From Sediminibacterium sp. (GTDB lineage: Bacteria; Bacteroidota; Bacteroidia; Chitinophagales; Chitinophagaceae), in assembly GCA_030832695.1 (NCBI GenBank), contig JAURIP010000014.1, positions 1 through 13,602 on the forward strand: a DNA stretch of 13,602 nucleotides, read 5' to 3'. Below the pieces are notes generated by a model. It was not told where the DNA came from and searched no databases. It saw only the letters and a program-made list of their open reading frames with translations. The position numbers and the translations under genes are program-made. This document shows positions 8,644-13,602 of this stretch, piece by piece; position 1 is the first letter of the stretch; the number at the start of each line of letters is the position of its first letter.

Positions 8644-9867
8644 ATGAAGCATTTTGAGGTCCCATTAGGTTATCGTAGTTCCTTAATTTCAGCAATAAAG
8701 GAAAAAAGAAAAGAGGACGATAAACTAAAAAAAGATACACAACCTACCTTACTTGATTTGGGTAATTTAAAGATTTATTTAGCACGCCACTTTGGTTTTT
8801 GCTATGGTGTTGAAAATGCGATTGAAATTGCTTACCGAACCATTGAATCCAATCAAGACAAAAGAATATTTTTATTAAGTGAGATGATTCACAACCCACA
8901 AGTAAATGCAGATTTACTTCAAAAAGGCGTGCAATTTTTACAAGATACTAATGGCAAGGAATTAATTCCATTCGAAACATTGACAAAAGATGATATTGTG
9001 ATTATCCCTGCATTCGGCACTACAATTGCAATGGAGAAAAAATTAAATGCGATTGGCATACAAGTGCAGCAATATAATACTACATGTCCTTTTGTTGAAA
9101 AAGTATGGAATAGAAGTGCCCAAATTTCAAAAAAAGGATATTCCATTATCATTCACGGCAAGCCCAAGCATGAAGAAACAAGAGCGACTTTTTCACATGC
9201 CTCCGCGAATAGCCCTACATTAATTGTGAATGACATGGAAGATACCATTCAATTGGGAAAAATTATTTCTGGTGAATTGCCTGTTGCTGATTTTTATTCT
9301 TATTTCAACGGAAAATATTCTGAAAATTTTAATCCCGTAACTGATTTAGAAAAATTCGGGGTTGTAAATCAAACTACACAATTAGCCACCGATACACAAG
9401 CCATTTCGGATTATTTAAAAAATTGTATGGTTGCTAAATTCGGCGAATCAGAATTGCCGGTTCACTTTGCAGATACCCGTGACACTTTATGTTACGCCAC
9501 CAATGATAATCAAACAGCAGTCAACAGCTTATTAGAAATTCCTGCAGATATCGCATTTGTCATGGGCGGAAAAAATAGCAGTAACAGTTCCCATTTGGTG
9601 GAGCTTTGTGAAAACAGATTAATCACTTATTTTATTGATGGTCCCGAAAAACTAATTGATGTAAATTCTATTCTTAATACCAACTGGAGAAATAAAGAAC
9701 AATCAATCATTTATAATTATTTGCCAACAAAAGATACCACAACTATTTTAATGACCAGTGGCGCTAGCTGTCCCGATACTGTTGTGGAAGCGGTGATTAG
9801 ACAAATAGCAGACTATTATAATGTTTCAGATGCGCTAAAAGTATTAGAAGCAAAATGGATACATTAA
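8644..9867 (+). CDS. ispH: 4-hydroxy-3-methylbut-2-enyl diphosphate reductase, long form
   Basis: The [4Fe-4S] enzyme that makes IPP and DMAPP from HMBPP, the last step of the MEP pathway. The three cluster cysteines are C53 (HFGFCYGV), C148 (TTCPFV) and C283 (DTLCYAT). Also present are MIHNPQVN (81-88), HEET (176-179), NQTTQLATD (242-250) and GGKNSSNSSHL (308-318), the substrate-binding SxN region. At 407 residues it is about 90 longer than the E. coli enzyme. The features HNPxVN, TTCPFVxKVW and an N-terminal extension of about 45 residues match the plant/cyanobacterial subtype. The extension is charged (KEKRKEDDKLKK) and does not look like an export signal. The gene stands alone, with 19 nt before the convergent cmk gene and no hairpin there. 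Confidence 0.95.
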   Translation: MKHFEVPLGYRSSLISAIKEKRKEDDKLKKDTQPTLLDLGNLKIYLARHFGFCYGVENAIEIAYRTIESNQDKRIFLLSEMIHNPQVNADLLQKGVQFLQDTNGKELIPFETLTKDDIVIIPAFGTTIAMEKKLNAIGIQVQQYNTTCPFVEKVWNRSAQISKKGYSIIIHGKPKHEETRATFSHASANSPTLIVNDMEDTIQLGKIISGELPVADFYSYFNGKYSENFNPVTDLEKFGVVNQTTQLATDTQAISDYLKNCMVAKFGESELPVHFADTRDTLCYATNDNQTAVNSLLEIPADIAFVMGGKNSSNSSHLVELCENRLITYFIDGPEKLIDVNSILNTNWRNKEQSIIYNYLPTKDTTTILMTSGASCPDTVVEAVIRQIADYYNVSDALKVLEAKWIH

Positions 9868-9886
9868 ATTCGCTAAGTTAAAATAC

Positions 9887-10585
9887 TTATTGATTATTGG
9901 CTTGGTTAATGCGCTCTTGCGCCCATTGCAATGCAATGTCAAGTTGCGCTTCTCTGCTCATATTTGAATTGTCCAAAACCAAAGCATCATCAGCCTGTTT
10001 CAATGGACTGTGTTCACGCGTGGTATCAATCAAATCACGGTGTTGTAAATTTTCTGAAATTTCTTCAACCGTAATTGCTGCATTTTTTGCACTTAATTCT
10101 AAAAATCTTCTCTGCACTCTAATATCAGGACTGGCAGTAACAAATATTTTTAATTCTGCTTTTGGAAAAACAACGGTTCCAATATCTCTCCCATCCATCA
10201 CAATTCCTTTCGATGCGCCCATAGCTTGTTGTTGTGCAACAGCAAAATCTCGCACAAGGGCAATGGCTGCCACTTCACTTACTTTTTGACTTACCCGCAT
10301 TTCCCGAATTTCTTGTTCTACATTCTCCTCATTTAAATACATATCACTTTGCAAAGTTGCCGGGTTGTATTTGAATTGAAGTGTGATTTTATTTAACGCC
10401 AAAGCAATATCAGAAGTGTTATTAAAATCAATCCCTGCTCTTAAAAAAAATAAGGCAACCGCACGATACATCGCACCCGTATCTATAAAAACATATTGTA
10501 AGTTTTTTGCCATGGCTTTAGCCAAAGTGCTTTTACCACAGGAGGAAAATCCGTCAATTGCAATAATTATTTTTTGATTCGCCAT
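9887..10585 (-). CDS. cmk: Cytidylate kinase
   Basis: Phosphorylates CMP and dCMP with ATP in the cytoplasm, recycling cytidine nucleotides from RNA and lipid turnover. The 232-residue protein has the P-loop GFSSCGKST (residues 12-20), the IDTGAMYRAVA motif (34-44), MDGRDIGTVVFP in the middle, and the RDLIDTTREHSPL segment with its lid and CMP-binding arginines, then DALVLDNS near the C-terminus. The length is normal for bacterial Cmk. Its ATG overlaps the stop codon of mrp by one base (TAATG, 10587-10583), so translation is probably coupled to the upstream gene and it most likely has no promoter of its own. Confidence 0.96.
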   Translation of the reverse strand: MANQKIIIAIDGFSSCGKSTLAKAMAKNLQYVFIDTGAMYRAVALFFLRAGIDFNNTSDIALALNKITLQFKYNPATLQSDMYLNEENVEQEIREMRVSQKVSEVAAIALVRDFAVAQQQAMGASKGIVMDGRDIGTVVFPKAELKIFVTASPDIRVQRRFLELSAKNAAITVEEISENLQHRDLIDTTREHSPLKQADDALVLDNSNMSREAQLDIALQWAQERINQANNQ

Positions 10586-11676
10586 TATGCAACATTAATC
10601 GTTTGTGTTTTTGGAAGATTGGCATTGCGAATGGCAATTTGTCGCACTGCTTGCGAAACAACGGTCCGCAAAGCATCTTTAGAAATTTCATCCTTGCCTA
10701 CCATTGCAGGAACACCTTCATCTCCGCCTTCTCTTATAGATTGCACTAATGGTATTTGTCCAAGGAAAGGCAAATCATATTCCTCCGCTAAGTTGCGGCC
10801 ACCTTCTTTTCCAAATAAATAATATTTATTGTTAGGCAATTCTTCAGGTGTAAAATAAGCCATGTTTTCAACCAGCCCAATGATGGGCACTTTAATATTT
10901 GCTTGACCAAACATAGCGATTGCTTTTTTAGCATCCGCTAGTGCCACTGTTTGAGGCGTAGTAACAATCACCACCCCTGTCACCGGCACTGTTTGCATAA
11001 TTGTTAAATGTATATCTCCAGTTCCAGGAGGCATATCAATGACTAAGTAATCTAGTTCCCCCCAATCCACATCAGTGATAAATTGGCGAATAGCACTACT
11101 TGCCATTGGTCCTCTCCAAACCACCGCATCTTTTTCATCCACCAATAAACCAATGCTCATTAATCGAATACCAAATTTTTCCAATGGTAATATAATTCCT
11201 TTCCCATTTTCATCTTTCATCAAAGGACGTTGACCACGCACACCAAACATAATGGGTACACTTGGACCATAAATATCCGCATCCATTAATCCTACTTTTG
11301 CACCACCCTCCGCTAAAGCAAGCGCTAGGTTTGCAGAAACCGTGCTTTTACCAACACCTCCTTTACCACTCACTACAGCAATAATATTTTTTACTTGTGC
11401 TAAAACTGTTTTTTCATCCTGCCTTCTACTGGTTGTATTGGAAGTAAAGTTCACCGTAATAATCGCCTGCTTATTCACCAATAATTTAATCGCATTTTCA
11501 CAAGCATTTTTCATCAAATCCTTCATTGGACATGCTGGTGTAGTTAATACAATGGTAAAACTTACTTGATCACCCTCCACGACTAAATCGGTAATCATAT
11601 TCAATGTAACCAAGTCCTTCCCCAAATCCGGTTCCTGCACATTACTTAATGCCTTTAGTATCAAATCCACTGTCAT
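10585..11676 (-). CDS. mrp: Mrp/ApbC-type P-loop ATPase, Fe-S cluster carrier
   Basis: A 363-residue Mrp/NBP35-family protein thought to carry or insert Fe-S clusters. The N-terminal MIP18 (DUF59) domain spans about residues 5-80 and has the TTPACPMKD motif (45-53, C49). The deviant Walker A GKGGVGKST is at 104-112, DADIYGPS (132-139) and VIDMPPGTGD (212-221) follow, as does ENMAYF (270-275). In many relatives a CxxC pair follows that last motif and binds the bridging cluster; here the stretch reads TPEELPNNKYYLFG, with no cysteine, as I recall for Bacteroidota homologues. I chose ATG 11676; an in-frame TTG at 11712 lies in a promoter box and would add 12 unrelated residues. Coupled to cmk. 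Confidence 0.92.
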   Translation of the reverse strand: MTVDLILKALSNVQEPDLGKDLVTLNMITDLVVEGDQVSFTIVLTTPACPMKDLMKNACENAIKLLVNKQAIITVNFTSNTTSRRQDEKTVLAQVKNIIAVVSGKGGVGKSTVSANLALALAEGGAKVGLMDADIYGPSVPIMFGVRGQRPLMKDENGKGIILPLEKFGIRLMSIGLLVDEKDAVVWRGPMASSAIRQFITDVDWGELDYLVIDMPPGTGDIHLTIMQTVPVTGVVIVTTPQTVALADAKKAIAMFGQANIKVPIIGLVENMAYFTPEELPNNKYYLFGKEGGRNLAEEYDLPFLGQIPLVQSIREGGDEGVPAMVGKDEISKDALRTVVSQAVRQIAIRNANLPKTQTINVA

Positions 11677-11709
11677 TTTGAAAGTTTTTGTTAAATAAAT
11701 AGCGACGTG

Positions 11710-11717
11710 CAAAGTTA
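11710..11717 (-). promoter_or_regulatory. Candidate -7 element (TAACTTTG) for mrp-cmk
   Basis: On the minus strand TAACTTTG matches TAnnTTTG and ends 33 nt before ATG 11676. It overlaps the alternative TTG start at 11712, which therefore would be at or before the transcription start. No convincing -33 element. Confidence 0.45.
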
Positions 11718-11827
11718 AGTCTCAATAGGCTTATTTTGCAGTTTTAATTGGAGGATTATCCATTATTATATAAAAAATAGCCCATTTTGATCCTAAAAAA
11801 TGCTGCGGTTTTTTAAGGATTGCCCCT

Positions 11828-11835
11828 TAATTTTG
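11828..11835 (+). promoter_or_regulatory. Candidate -7 element (TAATTTTG) for the secreted protein gene
   Basis: A full match to TAnnTTTG, 6 nt before the ATG at 11842. It favours that start over the earlier ATG at 11800, which would put the promoter inside the coding region. No TTG is seen at the -33 distance, so the call is weak alone. Confidence 0.35.
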
Positions 11836-11841
11836 CAACAC

Positions 11842-12498
11842 ATGCGACAAGGACACCTATTTATACTTTTTATCGTTTTTGCATTAACGCCATTCACTAA
11901 TTTTGCGCAAACTACCGTGCCAGATATTTATCGCGATTCAGTAGTACAACTATATGGCGTGGTGATGACCGCAGATAGCTTAAAGGCCATTCCATTTGCA
12001 AGTGTGGTAGTGAACAAAAAAGGGCGAGGTACCATCACCAACAATGATGGCGTATTTTCGATTGCAGTCAATAAGGGTGAAAATATTACCTTCTCCTGTA
12101 TTGGATTCAAAAACAGAACTATCTTAATCCCTGAAAATTTAGAAGGCAATCAATACAGTGTTATTCAGTTAATGATTAATGACACCAATTTTTTACCTGC
12201 GACTATATTAAAACCACGCCCTACCAGAGCGCAATTTGAACGTGATTTTGTAAATGCGAAAATTGACGACGACTTATACGAAACGGCAAGAAAAAATACA
12301 AGCGCAAGTCAAAAAAGAATCATCTTATCAAGTTTGCCTTTTGATGGCAAGGAGGCAGTTGGCGCATCACTTAACCAACAAGCATCAAAATATTATTATT
12401 CAGGGCAATTGCCACCAATGAACATATTAAATCCTGTGGCTTGGAAAAGTTTTATTAACTCATGGAAAAGGGGCGATTATAAATCAAGAAAAAAATAA
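11842..12498 (+). CDS. Secreted CarboxypepD_reg-like domain protein, function unknown
   Basis: A 218-residue protein from ATG 11842. It starts with a signal peptide: MRQ, a hydrophobic core of about 15 residues, and a likely cleavage after NFAQ (residues 20-23). Residues of about 35-110 fit the CarboxypepD_reg-like (TonB-receptor plug-proximal) beta-sandwich: VQLYGVVMTADS, IPFASVVV, GTITNNDGVFSIAV, and GENITFSCIGFKN. The remaining 100 residues hold no domain I recognise; they contain a charged stretch and end in a basic KSRKK. It is far too short to be a TonB receptor, and there is no barrel. An earlier in-frame ATG at 11800 would precede the signal peptide with 14 residues and is less likely. 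It lies 3 nt before the dehydrogenase gene, probably on the same transcript. Confidence 0.7.
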   Translation: MRQGHLFILFIVFALTPFTNFAQTTVPDIYRDSVVQLYGVVMTADSLKAIPFASVVVNKKGRGTITNNDGVFSIAVNKGENITFSCIGFKNRTILIPENLEGNQYSVIQLMINDTNFLPATILKPRPTRAQFERDFVNAKIDDDLYETARKNTSASQKRIILSSLPFDGKEAVGASLNQQASKYYYSGQLPPMNILNPVAWKSFINSWKRGDYKSRKK

Positions 12499-12501
12499 TA
12501 C

Positions 12502-13347
12502 ATGAAAATGATTGCAGTCATTGGCGCAGGGACCATGGGAAATGGTATTGCACATGTATTTGCACAACATCATTTTTTGGTACATTTAATTGACACCGAT
12601 AAGTCAGCATTAGAAAAAGCCCTCATTATCATCGAGAAAAATGTAGACCGACAAATTGCCAAAGGAAGTCTTGATGCTACTGCCAAAGAAACCCTTCTTT
12701 CCAATATCAAAACATTTACCGATTTAAATTCAGGAATTGGAGATACCGATTTAATTATTGAAGCAGCCACCGAAAATAGTGTTGTTAAAAAAAAGATATT
12801 CGCCGAGATGGATAAATATGCAAAACCAAATTGCATATTAGCGACAAACACGTCCAGCATTTCAATAAGCGATTTAGCGTCGGCCACGCAAAGACCTAGC
12901 CAAGTGATAGGAATGCATTTTATGAATCCCGTGCCAGTGATGAAATTAGTGGAAGTAATTAATAGTAAGCAAACAGATCCCTTGGTGACGAAAACAATTA
13001 TATCCTTAACGGAGCAATTAGGTAAAATTCCTTGTGTTGTAAATGATTTTCCTGGGTTCATCGCCAATCGAATTTTAATGCCCATGATTAATGAAGCAAT
13101 CATTGCTTTATCAGAGGGCGTGAGTGACGCTAGCACCATTGATCAAATTATGAAATTAGGAATGGCCCATCCCATGGGACCTTTACAGTTAGCCGATTAT
13201 ATTGGGCTTGATGTTTGTAAGAACATTTTAGAGATCATGGAAAAAGGATTGAATAATTCAAAATACGCCCCTGCCAATTTATTAATACAAAAAGTCAGCG
13301 AGGGAAAATTAGGCGTCAAAACAGGAGAAGGATTTTATAAATATTAA
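12502..13347 (+). CDS. 3-hydroxyacyl-CoA (3-hydroxybutyryl-CoA) dehydrogenase
   Basis: NAD(P)-dependent oxidation of 3-hydroxyacyl-CoA to 3-ketoacyl-CoA, or the reverse, in fatty-acid or butyrate-type metabolism. The 281-residue protein is a stand-alone dehydrogenase, not the fused FadB type. Seen: the Rossmann motif GAGTMGNG (residues 8-15), D31 ending the second strand, NTSS (116-119) with the catalytic serine, GMHFMNPVP (137-145) with the catalytic H139, VE at 150-151, and NDFPGFIANR (181-190) with N189. It ends with LGVKTGEGFYKY, the usual C-terminus. D31 favours NAD over NADP. A second ATG two codons in (12508) is an alternative start. No thiolase, crotonase or acyl-CoA dehydrogenase gene is nearby, so the direction of flux cannot be judged. 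Confidence 0.93.
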   Translation: MKMIAVIGAGTMGNGIAHVFAQHHFLVHLIDTDKSALEKALIIIEKNVDRQIAKGSLDATAKETLLSNIKTFTDLNSGIGDTDLIIEAATENSVVKKKIFAEMDKYAKPNCILATNTSSISISDLASATQRPSQVIGMHFMNPVPVMKLVEVINSKQTDPLVTKTIISLTEQLGKIPCVVNDFPGFIANRILMPMINEAIIALSEGVSDASTIDQIMKLGMAHPMGPLQLADYIGLDVCKNILEIMEKGLNNSKYAPANLLIQKVSEGKLGVKTGEGFYKY

Positions 13348-13354
13348 ACAGCTG

Positions 13355-13525
13355 TTAAACAACTAAGGTGGTGGAATAGCTTACCCCATGTAGATCATTT
13401 AACTTGTTCATGACTTCATCCAATCTTAATTTAGGAATACCCACTTTTAAGGAAACAAATAATTGCGCTGATTGTGAAACAACGGAACAATTGTATTGTT
13501 TTAATACCGATATAACTTCATTCAT
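13355..13525 (-). CDS. Small ORF, 56 residues, possibly half of an ACT-like fold
   Basis: An ORF of 57 codons starting MNEVISVLKQY and ending STTLVV. Read by eye it predicts helix (2-11), strand (12-20), strand (21-29), helix (34-46), strand (48-56), the order of a ferredoxin-like or ACT-like fold lacking its first strand. It has one cysteine (C13) and no signal peptide or membrane segment. It ends 7 bp from the stop of the convergent dehydrogenase, and the region has no competing plus-strand frame, which favours a real gene. The start has no clear ribosome-binding site, which is common in this window. I do not recognise the family. Confidence 0.5.
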   Translation of the reverse strand: MNEVISVLKQYNCSVVSQSAQLFVSLKVGIPKLRLDEVMNKLNDLHGVSYSTTLVV

Positions 13526-13541
13526 TTGATGGTAATAAAAA

Positions 13542-13602
13542 TTAATTTATTAGTTCCGCTCCATTGCTTTTTGAATTTGTGGCTTTGTCTTTATTCGCTT
13601 TA
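13542..13602 (-). CDS. Possible 3' end of a gene entering from the right edge
   Basis: The minus strand is open from the window edge to TAA at 13544-13542. The frame encodes 19 residues rich in K, N, A and S (ending NGAELIN), like a polar protein tail. A second frame is also open, ending at TAA 13552-13550 with a KAMERN tail, and the two cannot be told apart without the next bases. The small ORF starts 16 nt after the later stop, so it may be the next gene of the same transcript. No function can be assigned. Confidence 0.3.
   Translation of the reverse strand, partial: KANKDKATNSKSNGAELIN

Noticed and set aside
9897..10289. A 130-codon open frame antisense to cmk
   Set aside because: Cysteine- and serine-rich translation typical of a reversed coding strand, with no domain; cmk itself is certain.
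11800..11841. Earlier ATG (11800) as start of the secreted protein
   Set aside because: It would put 14 residues before a good signal peptide and place a TAATTTTG promoter-like box inside the coding region.
12570..13139. A long open frame (189 codons) antisense to the 3-hydroxyacyl-CoA dehydrogenase
   Set aside because: It lies wholly opposite a gene with all catalytic motifs, and its translation shows no recognisable domain; it reflects the codon pattern of the sense gene.
13347..13356. Palindrome AACAGCTGTT bridging the two convergent stop codons as a terminator
   Set aside because: Five base pairs with no loop and no U-tract; it is just a short palindrome, too weak for intrinsic termination.
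1..13602. Mobile elements, CRISPR, prophage, toxin-antitoxin or defence system
   Set aside because: No transposase, integrase, repeat array, tRNA or paired toxin-antitoxin genes are seen. The HTH gene has no phage or toxin partner beside it. The content is housekeeping.

Overview
This is a 13.6-kb window of ordinary chromosomal DNA from an AT-rich bacterium. It is most likely a member of the Bacteroidota, probably near the Chitinophagaceae, but no taxonomic search was run. The evidence is a recurring TAnnTTTG sequence (the Bacteroidota -7 promoter element) just upstream of seven genes, few recognisable Shine-Dalgarno sequences, a secreted protein with a CarboxypepD_reg-like domain, a Bacteroidota-style Mrp ATPase without the CxxC pair, and a folK / deoxynucleoside kinase neighbourhood. 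I see no mobile element, CRISPR array, tRNA, rRNA or prophage, and every major reading frame looks intact.

Layout. Positions 1-2423 (+) hold folK (folate synthesis), a deoxynucleoside kinase and an MFS exporter in close succession. Positions 2461-2940 (-) encode a cysteine-cluster (YkgJ-like) protein. It is divergent from gcvP (3062-5920, +), the P-protein of the glycine cleavage system, which ends at a strong hairpin terminator (5963-5998). A small helix-turn-helix regulator (6004-6432, -) and an ABC-F ATPase of the Uup type (6598-8523, -) follow. The spacer between them contains repeated ATGCCT half-sites, a long hairpin and a short palindrome. ispH (8644-9867, +), the last enzyme of the MEP isoprenoid pathway, is divergent from the ABC-F gene and is of the long plant/cyanobacterial type. 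Positions 9887-11676 (-) are a translationally coupled mrp-cmk pair (Fe-S carrier ATPase and CMP kinase). Positions 11842-13347 (+) hold a secreted CarboxypepD_reg-like protein and a 3-hydroxyacyl-CoA dehydrogenase separated by 3 nt. The right edge (-) has an unnamed 56-residue ORF and the possible tail of another gene.

The genes are mainly core metabolism and translation upkeep: folate and one-carbon units (FolK, GcvP), nucleotides (dNK, Cmk), isoprenoids (IspH), Fe-S handling (Mrp; IspH is a likely kind of client), and ribosome-associated ABC-F. I found no obvious new multi-gene system. The points most worth a second look are regulatory: an inverted repeat wrapped exactly around the ispH -7 element, promoter elements so close to some start codons that the mRNAs may be leaderless, the half-site cluster upstream of the small regulator, and the short unannotated ORF at the right end.
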